Source: an uncultured bacterium (GTDB lineage: Bacteria > Patescibacteriota > Gracilibacteria > Absconditabacterales > Absconditicoccaceae). Taken from it: a DNA stretch of 13,640 nt. A program made the position numbers and the translations under genes. This document shows positions 1-7,743 of the stretch, one piece after another. The notes below the pieces were generated by a model. It did no database searches. It was not told the DNA's origin and was given only the letters and a program-made list of their open reading frames with translations. Where the stretch lies: positions 1 through 13,640 of the forward strand of contig CALCYP010000086.1 in assembly GCA_937906635.1 (NCBI GenBank). The letters are read 5' to 3'. The number at the start of each line of letters is the position of its first letter. Positions within the stretch are counted from its first letter, which is position 1.

Positions 1-337
1 GTCATTCTGAAGGAGTGGAACGACTGAAGAATCTAAATTCACGTTTATAGATTCTTCGTTACACTCAGTGTCATTTCGAATGTAGTGAGAAATCCACATA
101 AACACATACTGGATTTCTCGTCGTTTCACTCCTCGAAATGACACATTCCCTCATCATTTCTACCCCGCAGAATTGTGGGGGAGAAATCCACCCTTTCGTC
201 ATTCTGAAGGAGTAGAACGACTGAAGAATCTAAATTCACGTTTATAGATTTTTCTCTGCTGAAGCCGAACACGGCGCTTTGCTCAGAATGACATATATTC
301 TCATTCAATTCTTTTTTATATTCAATTCTTTTTTATA
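1..337. repeat. Palindromic interspersed repeats downstream of the uvrB remnant
   Basis: No gene is credible here. A 53-base unit beginning GTCATTCTGAAGGAGT lies at 1-53 and again at 198-250 with one mismatch. The second copy ends at a complementary arm (TCAGAATGAC, 283-292), so 198-292 can fold back on itself. Between the copies, 69-96 and 110-143 form another imperfect inverted repeat whose ends are TGTCATTTCGA and its complement. A 17-base unit (ATTCAATTCTTTTTTAT) is duplicated in tandem at 303-319 and 320-336, directly before the uvrB stop codon. Alternating direct and inverted copies of related units suggest an intergenic interspersed family rather than one transposon. No transposase is present. 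Confidence 0.8.
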
Positions 338-1153
338 TTATTCTCACTCTAATTCTTTGATTTGGTCACGAATGACTGCTGCGTCTTCAAATCTCCACTC
401 CTTGATAGCCAAATCCATCTGAGCTTTGAGATCTTTTGCAATCATATCTTTTTCTTTTTTGGTCATTCTTTTGAGCTTTTTGTCCTGGACTTTTCATTTT
501 GCCATAGCTTGAAATTGCTGATTTAAGTCCATATCTGTCCTTACTGACTCTAAATCTTTTGCATTTGAAGTAGCTTTCTTTGGAGTGATTCAGTGCTCTT
601 TGTTAAATTTATCTTGGATTTCTCTGCGGCGATATGTCTCTCGCAACGCTTTGACCATAGATTCCGTAAATTGATCTGCATAAAGTATGACTTCGGAATC
701 AGGATTCCTCGATGCACGACCAATTATCTGAATTAGCGAAGTTGTTGAACGCAAGAATCATTCTCTATCTGCATCAAGTATTGCAAGTAGTGAAACTTCT
801 GGCAAATCGATTCATTCTCTCAAAAGGTTTACTCAAACGATAATATCTATTTCTCATGTTTTCAGTTTTTTGATAATCTCCCAGCGGTCCATAGTCGCAA
901 TTTCACTATGTAGATAGTATGCTTTGTATCATTTTGAGACTAAGTAATTTGTAATCTCTTCACTAGATTTTTTCGTCAATGTCAAAAGGAGCACTCTACC
1001 TCACTTGGAGATATGTTCATCTAATTTCTTCAAAAGATGATCAATAAAAGGCAAAACATTTTCATCTTTTTTTTGCAAAAAATCTTTTAAGTTTGAATGT
1101 GCCAAAATTTTGTTTGTATAGATAAAATTATGTCTTTTTGTAGATATAATGTT
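338..1153 (-). pseudogene. uvrB: UvrB C-terminal remnant (second helicase domain plus UVR motif)
   Basis: UvrB is the damage-verifying ATPase of nucleotide excision repair and is normally about 660 residues. This frame gives at most 271 and covers only the C-terminal part: the start of the second helicase domain (GRVLLLTLTKKSSEEI), then LHSEIATMDRWEII, VGVNLLREGIDLPEVS, LDADREGFLRS, the arginine-finger motif IIGRASRNPDSEV, and a UVR motif (LAIKEWRFEDAAVIRDQIKE) before TAA. The glycines in VGVNLLREG, DREGF and EHGITP are TGA. The frame is open back to a TAA at 1154-1156, and no ATG lies at a sensible point near its head. The Walker A domain, the DNA-binding beta-hairpin and the UvrA-interacting domain are missing, and no N-terminal half is found upstream. 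It cannot act as UvrB alone. It is probably a decayed or rearranged copy; a truncated product begun at a non-ATG codon is possible. Family identity is certain. Confidence 0.85.
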
Positions 1154-1184
1154 TTACAAAAAATTATCAACAGTTTGTATTATC

Positions 1185-2744
1185 CTATTCTTTTATATGT
1201 GGCCAAAAAGAATACTTAGTCAATGTGTCTTTTATATCTTTGAACATATAGACAGTCTTGTGTCATGGGATATTTATCCTTTCGCATTTATTTATGAAAT
1301 AATCAAATAATTCTTCATGCAAAGACTCTTCATCTCATTTAGCGATTTGATCAATCAATTCTGGACTTTCTTGGATTATATTTGAAACAATATTTTTTAT
1401 TTCATTTTCTGTAACAAATTTTTTGTGTCTACAGATTGACTCAATCATTTCAGCTCATTTTAATATTGCGTGTGAGGAATATCCTCTATCGTTAAATGTT
1501 TCGTAATCTTTTGTTACAAATTTTATTTCTACATTAAATGGGATTCACTTTAAGTTTACTGGAACTATCAATTTTACATCTTTATAATCATTTGATGATC
1601 ATTTTTTCCTATTATAATCGATATTCTTTATAAAGTTTTTCGTATCTCATTCTGGCAAATTGTCTAAATGAGCACTATAAAATTTATTTTCTGAATACAA
1701 ACATCACTTATCAAATCATTTTAAATTTCAAAAATCTCAAAAATCATGGTCAAAAACATGTCACGAATCCTTTTTATAAAATTCTATGAAATCATACAAT
1801 CAAAGAATCAATTCATTATGGTTTGTGAAGGTTAGCTGAAAACGAATAATATCGTTTGTTGCATTAGCTGTTTTTTCTCTCATTATCTTGTCTATCGTAG
1901 ATCTTTCTGATTTTACATTTCAATTTAAAGTAATTTCTGCATCTTTTCATCACACATTTCATACAAAAGTTTCAGTAATATTATGTCAATGATCTCAATG
2001 AATATCCGTATTTACCAAGACATCATTAAATTTATAATTAAAAAATTTTCCAAAAACATCTGTAATCAGATATTGAAATAGTTTTCTTTTTTGTAAATAA
2101 GCGTCATTTCTCCACAAATATCATAATGCTGTTATATTTTTTAAGAAAAAACCATTTTTTTCAAGCACCGAAAAGTTATGATTTTGTGATGTAATAAACT
2201 TTAATAGTTTCAAATAATCTTCTTTATCCCTTATACGAAAATATATTTTTCAAAATCAGCTATTTTTGATCTCTTGTAAATTTCAATTTTTATCTATAAA
2301 TTTTCTATCTTCTCAGACAAATTCCATTATATCCAATCAATCTTTTCAAAAAGTTTTCCTAAAATAAGATGTTCCCAATCATTTTCTCCTTGCATGTTTA
2401 GATGCCATATCCAAAATATTATTTAATTTTACTAGTCACTCATGAGTAATATATGGCTCTCAATCTACATTTTTGCGGACATATTCTCATCATCACAAAA
2501 ATCATGATAAAAACGATAAATCATCATCCTTTATTTCTTTTCAATAATATAAATCCATCACTGAAAGATCTTTATTTTCTTGTGGAACTTCTTTCCCAGC
2601 ATTTAAATAATCTTGATCAGAAAATCATCATGTCTTGGTATTATTTTCAAATAATGAAAAAATATTGTCCGTCATTAATTTGATTTTATCATTGTCTTTT
2701 GCTGAGTTTACGATGGCATCGCGAGTATTAAAATGATTTATCAT
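1185..2744 (-). CDS. RelA/SpoT-like nucleotidyltransferase-domain protein (putative)
   Basis: This is a 519-residue protein, intact once TGA is read as glycine and ending in TAG. I do not recognise it over its full length. The second half resembles the RelA/SpoT (p)ppGpp synthetase fold. VKSERSTIDKIMREK fits the substrate-binding 'K..S...K' segment, and NDIIRF fits the strand carrying the metal-binding Asp (D..G.R in the family). DYKDVKLIVPV fits the 'gYrsvHlvv' strand with His replaced by Lys. VEIKFVT fits EIQIRT with its catalytic Glu, and GYSSHAILKG fits the 'ega.H..yK' end. The first ~230 residues match nothing I know, and I see no HD hydrolase motif or membrane segment. The ATG at 2744 sits about 27 bases below a predicted start point. 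The gene lies head-to-head with the lipoprotein gene and 31 bases before the uvrB remnant, in another frame. An alarmone synthetase or a toxin-type nucleotidyltransferase are both possible. The frame is certain; the function is tentative. Confidence 0.6.
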
Positions 2745-2777
2745 AAAAATAATATCAAAATAAAACGACAAATTAGT

Positions 2778-2805
2778 ATAGTATATATTTTATACAAAAT
2801 GTCAA
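2778..2805 (-). promoter_or_regulatory. Promoter for the RelA/SpoT-like gene
   Basis: On the minus strand a perfect -35 TTGACA (2805-2800) is followed after 16 bases by TACTAT (2783-2778). The predicted start of transcription is near 2771, about 27 bases before the ATG at 2744. An alternative -10 reading (TATACT with a 14- or 19-base spacer) overlaps it. Confidence 0.6.
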
Positions 2806-2861
2806 TTTTATTTCTTGAAAAATTTAATGCTTTTTAAAACTTACTTTCCACGGTTTTGCGA

Positions 2862-2889
2862 TTGACTTTTTGGACAATATGTGTATAAA
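2862..2889 (+). promoter_or_regulatory. Promoter for the lipoprotein gene
   Basis: TTGACT (2862-2867), a 16-base spacer and TATAAA (2884-2889) form a strong sigma-70-like promoter. Transcription would start near 2896, about 40 bases before the ATG. It diverges from the promoter of the RelA/SpoT-like gene. Confidence 0.6.
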
Positions 2890-2935
2890 TAAGTTGCTTT
2901 AATTAACAAAAAGTCAAACTAAAACATCAAATGCT

Positions 2936-3403
2936 ATGAGAAAAATTTTGTTTATTGCATTCTGTTTTTGCTTTATGGTTGCTTGTAACAATGAACATCA
3001 GCCTCAGCAAAATCAATTTGAAAAAGAATCTAAAATAGCATTTTATGCTGTGGATTCTGCATCACACGTCAGGATTGAAATGAATCCTGACACTATCACA
3101 AACCTATTGGCACGTTGTGTCAATATGGGAGAATCAAACAATCCGTATGTTCTTTTAGATGAAGAAAATTGCAAGTATAGTGTATCATTCTTTCCAATGG
3201 AAGATTCAATATTACAGTTTTCATTTTTCTTTTCATCAAATCCAGATGGGACAGATGTTACCATGACGGGTTGTCTAGTTACAAAAGATAGCGAAGAGTT
3301 CGCATGTGCAGATATTGAAGAGCTTCTGCATTGCACCTCCTTCATTATTTATCCAGAGCTTGATGGGGCTCTTATGAAGAACTTTGTGCCAGAAAATGAA
3401 TAA
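2936..3403 (+). CDS. Small secreted lipoprotein of unknown function
   Basis: The 155-residue product starts with a basic residue, a hydrophobic stretch and a plausible lipobox (FMVAC, Cys17), followed by a polar Asn/Gln-rich tether. It should be lipidated and anchored at the outer face of the cytoplasmic membrane. The mature part is acidic and cysteine-rich (RCVNMG, ENCKYS, TGCLV, EEFACAD, LLHCTS), so disulfides are possible. I recognise no family. All four glycines are GGN, none TGA, whereas the large neighbouring genes use TGA for most glycines. The gene also looks less AT-rich than its surroundings and has its own promoter and terminator. This fits recent acquisition from a standard-code donor, although four glycines is a small sample. 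The predicted promoter and terminator favour this frame over the overlapping one on the other strand. Confidence 0.75.
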   Translation: MRKILFIAFCFCFMVACNNEHQPQQNQFEKESKIAFYAVDSASHVRIEMNPDTITNLLARCVNMGESNNPYVLLDEENCKYSVSFFPMEDSILQFSFFFSSNPDGTDVTMTGCLVTKDSEEFACADIEELLHCTSFIIYPELDGALMKNFVPENE

Positions 3404-3406
3404 AAT

Positions 3407-3428
3407 ACCCGGGTTTCCGGGTTTTTTT
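3407..3428 (+). terminator. Rho-independent terminator after the lipoprotein gene
   Basis: ACCCGG (3407-3412), loop GTTT and CCGGGT (3417-3422) form a GC-rich stem that runs straight into seven Ts (3422-3428), four bases after the lipoprotein stop. The convergent cmk gene ends at 3429, so the stem may also stop cmk transcripts, but the T-run on that side is weaker. Confidence 0.88.
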
Positions 3429-3965
3429 CTATTTTTCAAATTTTTCTAAAATAATATTTGCAACTTCTTCTGGTGTTTTGTCTCATGTATCTATTACTAA
3501 ATCATAATTTTTTTGATCTCGTAGATTTACATTGTAAAGTTTAATATATCTTTCATAATCTGCTTTGTTTCTGTTGTGGACTTCTTCTATAGCTGCTTGC
3601 AAACTTTCTTGTTTATCTGTGTCCCTTTCTGCTTTGTAAATTCTCTCTCCTGCTATTTCTTCACTGACATCCAAAAGAATTTTGAAAGCATTTGGTTGAG
3701 CGAAAAATCCGAGTCTACTATCCAAAATAATATTTGAATTTAAATCTAAACTTTTTTGAAATTCTTCGTATTTTAAGTCAAATTCTTTTGCATTTTCTGG
3801 TTTCTCTCCCAAAAGATTAAATTCGTGAATGTTTAATCACATTTCTTTTGCTAATTTTCTTTTCATATCTCATATAGATATTATTTCATACCCAAGTTGT
3901 TTTGCTAAAATTTTTGAAACGGTTCATTTTCAACTTCAGGCTTTACCTCACATAGTGATTAGCAT
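3429..3965 (-). CDS. cmk: Cytidylate kinase, short archaeal-like type
   Basis: The product phosphorylates CMP/dCMP to the diphosphate using ATP, feeding pyrimidine nucleotide pools in the cytoplasm. It has 178 residues, the size of the short archaeal-like CMP kinases rather than the ~225-residue E. coli type. The N-terminus has the P-loop GGKAGSGKGT (residues 6-15), followed by KILAKQLGYEIISIGDMKR (the NMP-binding start), IILDSRLGFF (LDGR-like strand), and a lid with AGERIYKAERD and conserved arginines. The end, YDLVIDTGDKTPEEV, is typical of the family. Four of the five P-loop glycines are TGA, so the gene looks destroyed under the standard code. The ATG at 3965 starts directly at the first beta-strand. 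It is a single gene, convergent with the lipoprotein gene. A related AAA-type small kinase is the alternative, but the whole pattern fits Cmk well. Confidence 0.82.
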
Positions 3966-3992
3966 GAAAATTTTTTATAGAATAAAAATTTT

Positions 3993-4080
3993 TAGCTAAT
4001 AGCTGGTAGCCTATAGCAAATAGCAGGAAAAATAATAAAGAATCATTTGCTATAAGCTATTGGCTATTAGCTATCAGCTA
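3993..4080. repeat. TAGC-rich inverted repeat between cmk and the SIMPL gene
   Basis: Arm 3993-4021 (TAGCTAATAGCTGGTAGC...) is the imperfect reverse complement of arm 4045-4080, with a short A-rich loop between them. Both arms consist of degenerate repeats of TAGCTAT/TAGCTGG, about 7-8 bases per unit. A transcript through it would form a long hairpin in the shared 5' region of two divergent genes. Confidence 0.75.
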
Positions 4081-4087
4081 ACATATC

Positions 4088-4115
4088 TTGATTTCATCAT
4101 AATTATATCTATAGT
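4088..4115 (+). promoter_or_regulatory. Promoter for the SIMPL-domain gene
   Basis: TTGATT (4088-4093), a 16-base spacer and TATAGT (4110-4115) lie about 38 bases before the ATG at 4153. The position favours that ATG over the in-frame ATG at 4060, which would lie upstream of the transcript and inside the inverted repeat. Confidence 0.5.
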
Positions 4116-4152
4116 GATTTCAAATTATATTTTATATTTTAAAAATCAAAAA

Positions 4153-4911
4153 ATGAGACAAAACAATTTAATTAGTACTATTTTGATTTGTTTGACAGTA
4201 TTGGCTTCATCTTTTATTTTGAGTAAAGTAAATTTTTCTGTGAATACGTGAGTAGCACCAGATCATACGATTTCTGTAGCTTGAAATGGAGAAGTTAGAG
4301 TTACTCCTGATACTCTAATTGTATATTTGAGAGTAGAAGATACGGCAGATACTACAGCAGAAGCTCAAAAAAATGTAGATGAAAAAGTTGCACAAATAAA
4401 AGAGATTATAAAATGATATGACATCAAAGATTCTGATGTAAAAACTACAAATGTAAATGTCTATGAAGCCTATGATTGGACAGACAATGGTAGGAAATCT
4501 TTATGATTTACAGCAAATCATAGCTTAGAAGTAAAAATCAAAAGCGCAAATTTAGAAAATGAATGAGTAGGTGGAGAAATAATTTCTCAAGTAGCTGAAA
4601 TTTGATGAGTTTTTGTAAATAGTATAAATTATGATATAGATGACAAGACTGAATATTATTCACAAGCAAGAGAATTAGCATTGAAAAAAGCGAATCAAAA
4701 AGCTGAAGATTTAGCGAAATATGCATGAGTGAAATTAGGAAAACCTATTTCAATTAGCGAAAATTGGAGTAGTGATTATGCAATAGCAACTTCATCTATG
4801 AAAAATACTTATTTTGCGGAAGAAGCGATAGTAGACTATGATTCAGCTGATATTTCTTTGTGAGAGATGAAAATTACATTAGATGTAAATGTAGTATATG
4901 AAATTAAATAA
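4153..4911 (+). CDS. Secreted SIMPL-domain (DUF541) protein
   Basis: This 252-residue protein has an N-terminal hydrophobic segment (about residues 6-24) that acts as a signal peptide or membrane anchor. A SIMPL domain follows on the outer side of the membrane. The domain begins with the typical strand ISVAGNGEVRVTPDTLIVYL. It continues through AEAQKNVDEKVAQIKEII, YDIKDSDVKTTNVNVYEAYD, ARELALKKANQKAEDLAKYA and GVKLGKPISISE, and ends with a beta-strand (EMKITLDVNVVYEIK) before TAA. SIMPL proteins (YggE, BP26 and relatives) are periplasmic or surface oligomers of uncertain role, often linked to stress. The in-frame ATG at 4060 would add 31 residues and a second hydrophobic stretch, but it lies in the repeat and upstream of the likely promoter. 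Many TGA glycines are present (VNTGV, VAGNGE, EGVGG). It converges on the DUF3781-like frame. Confidence 0.82.
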
Positions 4912-4990
4912 TTAAAAATTAATATTTAAGAATGAATAATTTTGGAATTTTTTATAATTCTTAATTATGCCTCATTTTTAATTTTTAATT
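4910..4990. repeat. Inverted repeat between convergent genes
   Basis: AATTAAAAATTAA (4910-4922) is perfectly complementary to 4978-4990, and the inner pair TTAAGAAT (4926-4933) to 4957-4964. The loop is about 23 bases. It spans the ends of two convergent frames and may act as a weak bidirectional terminator. The same ATTAAAAATTAAGAATTAAGAAT-like string recurs at about 8931-8952 after the yidD-fmt gene, so it seems to be a family of gene-end elements. Confidence 0.6.
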
Positions 4991-5218
4991 ATTTTTGCGG
5001 TGATGATCGTGAAACTATATGAATTTATAGTGAAAATATAATTTTCAATTTGTACACAAAAATTTTTTCGTTGTTTGATTATCTTGGCTTGAGGGGATGA
5101 AATTTTGTTTACACACCAAGATATTATATCATCTGTTTCGAAAGAAAGATTCCTTTTTATCCTTTGGCTTCAAAGTTTTGTTGTGTGTAATTTATCTAAA
5201 TTTTTCGAATAAATTCAT
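4978..5218 (-). pseudogene. DUF3781-like small protein with a one-base frameshift near its start
   Basis: The frame ending in TAA at 4978 encodes DKLHTTKLGSQRIKRNLSFE, then DDIISWCVNKI, and ends NYIFTINSYSFTIITAKIIK. This matches the shape I know for DUF3781, a small family of unknown function with a HTT-LG..RI..NL start and a TIN..S.TIITA end. No usable start lies in this frame. An ATG does lie at 5218-5216 in the neighbouring frame, and removing one A from the run of five (plus-strand T5201-5205) would join them into a smooth 79-residue protein beginning MNLFENLDKLHTTKLG. So either the gene carries an inactivating insertion, or the run is a sequencing error, or slippage restores the frame. 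The ATG is two bases downstream of the stop of the racemase-like gene, as expected for the last gene of this operon. The family name is from memory. Confidence 0.6.
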
Positions 5219-5219
5219 T

Positions 5220-6029
5220 TTATATTGTCTGGATATTAACTTCAACATGTTTTCCTTTTTGTAAAAATCGCATTAATTTTTTGTCTCTTGTAAGAAATTC
5301 AGTATGTCAGTTTGTAAAAAGTGTGACAGAATAATCTTTACTTTTTTTTAGGTTTAATCATTCAAAAATCTTTTCTATATTTTCTAATTTGTGAAATCTC
5401 TGCTTTTTGTAATTGAAATACTTTGTGATGACTCTCTGATAATTAAAATATTCATAATTTAGTGGTATTAACGTATCAACTCAGCAATCTTTGAAATATC
5501 TGAGATCAAATTTTACTGATTTATTGGCCATAAAATGTGAGTATGATAGAGTAGTTAGATAATACTTCCACATACGAACTTCTTTTGCTCGGAAACAAAA
5601 TGGAAAATTGAATTTTTTGATATTTTTTTGATTATCATTTAATTTGTATAATTTTGAAATATTCCCTATTAGTTTTTGTCAAACTTGTATATCTGCAAAA
5701 TCTCAAGCTAAACCTATTTTTCACACAAGTGATTTTTGGAAACAATAGCTCTGTAAATATTCTTTGAATAATGGTAAAATTAAATCAGAATATTCTTTTC
5801 CTTCCAATAGTGATAGTTCATAAATAGGTCAGACAATTATTTTTTCTACTCATTTTGCTTTCAAAAATTCAATTCAATCTATAATTTTTTGTTTTGAATA
5901 TTCGAAATTTTTGTCTCAGTATGGCCAATTTATTTGGTCATAATAAACAAAATATTCATGATTAAATTTATTTAAAAATTTGAAAAGTGTGAGATTTTCA
6001 TTTCATGATGTGATAATTCCTATTTTCAT
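5220..6029 (-). CDS. Glutamate/aspartate racemase-like protein lacking both catalytic cysteines
   Basis: The 269-residue product resembles MurI-type racemases in layout. MKIGIITSGNENLTLFKFL fits the first strand and glycine loop (IGVFDSGVGGLTV...). YYDQINWPYGDKNFE fits the YxDxxxxPYGxKS substrate loop, and GVEKIIVGPIYELSLL lies where VVACNTAS carries the first catalytic Cys. GVDTLIPLNYEYF lies where DTLVLGCTHYPLL carries the second. Both cysteines are replaced (Gly/Pro and Leu), so a two-base racemization mechanism is not possible. It may be a binding protein or an enzyme with another chemistry. The start ATG overlaps the end of the upstream gene (ATGA...TAG overlap), so the two are translationally coupled. 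Most glycines are TGA. Weak point: the homology is read by eye from scattered motifs, and another Rossmann-like fold is possible. Confidence 0.6.
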
Positions 6030-6613
6030 TCAATTTGATTTTTTAGATAAAGGTGTCTATTGAAATTTTTAACTAATGTATCAAAATCAGATGCTTCAAT
6101 AATATTATCGATTACAGATATCTCTTCTTGAAAATATTCTATTGTTTTCTTTATATCATTTGGGATCTTTCATCATTGATCTTTGTAGTTATTAAGATGT
6201 CTCAGTATTTTTTTGTATTTTGTTTGGTATGGTGATACAGTATAGACTATGTAATCTTTCATTTTTATAAATAGATTTGAGTCAAACTCAGCTATGGCTG
6301 TTTCTATTTGTTCTTTTAATGTTAGAAGCTTTTTTAATCTATCTCTTTTTGTTTCTCTAATTTCTTTCCAGAAATCTATGTCATATCCTTGTGATATCAA
6401 TTTTTGTATAGATATTATGTCATTATATTCTATATTTATAGCTTGTGACAATACTGAAAGATATTCTTTACATTTATAATTATGATTCTTTTCCATAGTT
6501 ACGGTAATTGAATTATTTCATATTGTACAAAAAACCTTATCTTCTACATAAGCAAAGGAAAAGTTTGTAAATAATATTGTAAATACTATGACAGTAAATA
6601 GTGTCTTTTTCAT
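6020..6613 (-). CDS. Secreted helical protein of unknown function
   Basis: This 197-residue protein has a clear signal peptide: MKK, a hydrophobic core (LFTVIVFTILFTNF), then SFA|YVE as the probable signal peptidase I site (about residue 22). The mature part is polar and mostly predicted helix, with charged stretches such as KEIRETKRDRLKKLLTLKEQ that could form a coiled coil, and two cysteines near its N-terminus (VFCTIG, YKCKEY). I recognise no family. Under the standard code only an internal piece from the Met at 6496 is visible. The real start at 6613 becomes open because a TGA lies between the signal peptide and that Met. The gene starts two bases after the holA stop, and its last codons overlap the start of the racemase-like gene, so all three are likely co-transcribed. 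Confidence 0.75.
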
Positions 6614-6615
6614 GG

Positions 6616-7611
6616 TTATGCTTTAATTTTTAGTCATAATTTTTTTATATTTAATCGAAATTCTTCTTCTTTTATTTTTCACATTTTTATATCACCATCT
6701 GTTTGCACTAATCAATTATACATATTTTTTAATTCATTTCAATTTTTTGATATTTGATTAATGTTTTTCATATTGTTTGATACAACTCGTGGATTTAATT
6801 TGCATTCAGCAGCAATCTGTTTTGAATCTTTTATTCATTTTTCATAGTAATCGTTTAATATAATATCCATTTTTAGTTGATAATACAATGCTCAGGCGAA
6901 TTCATTTCGATTTGTTCATTCTTGTTTAATTTTGTCTAAGTATTTTATGGCTTTGTCTGTGTCTTTAAATAATAAATCCATGAATCAAAAAGCTACTGTT
7001 TCAGTCTGCCCGAATACTATTTCATCTATAAGTTTTTCATCTATATTTTTTATATTATGTACATTGCAATATTCATGCAATTTATCTATTTCTGATGTGA
7101 TACGGTATAAATCTTCTCAGACTTTGTCTATGAAATAAGTCATTATATTTTCAGGTATTTTTATTTCTCATAATTCGTTTCTAATCAGATTTTTTAGTTC
7201 AATTCATCAAATTTTTTTGAATTCTTTAATTTGTGCATTTTTTTCCAAAAATTTATATAGTTTTCATCTTTTGTCGGGATTATAACTTATGAATACTATA
7301 AGATTGTCTGTAGGAATAGTTTCAAATGATTTAGTAAATTTATCTGTAAAGTCGTTTAGCATTTCGCTATCAAATCATGTTTGTTTTTCTGCGGAAACCG
7401 GTAATCATCTCAATATGATTAGTTTTTTTGTAGAAAAAAGTCCTCATCAAAATATGCTTTGAGTAATGTTTCAATTATCCCAATTTTCACTATTAAAAGT
7501 AAATATACTATCTGATCAATATTTTTCAAAAAAAGAATCTTTTCGTCTTTTTAGTTCTTTATCCAAAGAATATTTATTTTCTCATGTAAACAAAAATACG
7601 TTGCTTGTCAT
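6616..7611 (-). CDS. holA: DNA polymerase III delta subunit
   Basis: The delta subunit opens the beta sliding clamp within the clamp loader during replication. The 331 residues match the usual length. The N-terminus (VFLFTGENKYSLDKELKRR) is the degenerate AAA+ nucleotide-binding start seen in HolA (xxFxGEDxxLxxxxL). Next come a strand of the Rossmann core (FSTKKLIILRGLP) and DNLIVFISYNPDKRGKLYKFL, matching 'lvl.....kldkr.kl.k.l'. The helical middle has AFGFMDLLFKDTDKAIKYLDK (fmL.dal..gd..kAl..l..l) and the C-terminal collar helices contain NRNEFAGALYYQLK and DSKQIAAECKLNPRVVSNNMK. About two dozen glycines are TGA. HolA is poorly conserved, but this motif order is distinctive. It is the first gene of a minus-strand cluster and diverges from yidD-fmt. 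Confidence 0.85.
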
Positions 7612-7704
7612 ATTTTCAAATTATAATAAAACTTTCATATGTATTTTTTAGTATTTTGATTCTCAATTTCAATGAAAAATCTTTCTTGAAAATAAATATG
7701 TATT

Positions 7705-7732
7705 TTGTATAAATTTCTATGTTTAATATAAA
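7705..7732 (+). promoter_or_regulatory. Promoter for the yidD-fmt fusion gene
   Basis: TTGTAT (7705-7710), a 16-base spacer and TATAAA (7727-7732) place the transcription start near 7739. That leaves a leader of only a few bases before the ATG at 7744, so the message may be nearly leaderless. The -35 box is weak and the area is AT-rich throughout. Confidence 0.4.
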
Positions 7733-7743
7733 TAATTTATTAT

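Noticed and set aside
126..308. 60-residue open frame on the minus strand
   Set aside because: It lies entirely in the palindromic repeat block, has no homology I recognise and is explained by the repeat sequence.
3043..3345. 100-residue minus-strand frame opposite the lipoprotein gene
   Set aside because: The plus-strand gene has a lipobox, promoter and terminator; the opposite frame has none of these.
4060..4152. Longer N-terminus for the SIMPL protein from the ATG at 4060
   Set aside because: That ATG lies inside the inverted repeat and upstream of the likely promoter; the ATG at 4153 gives a standard signal segment.
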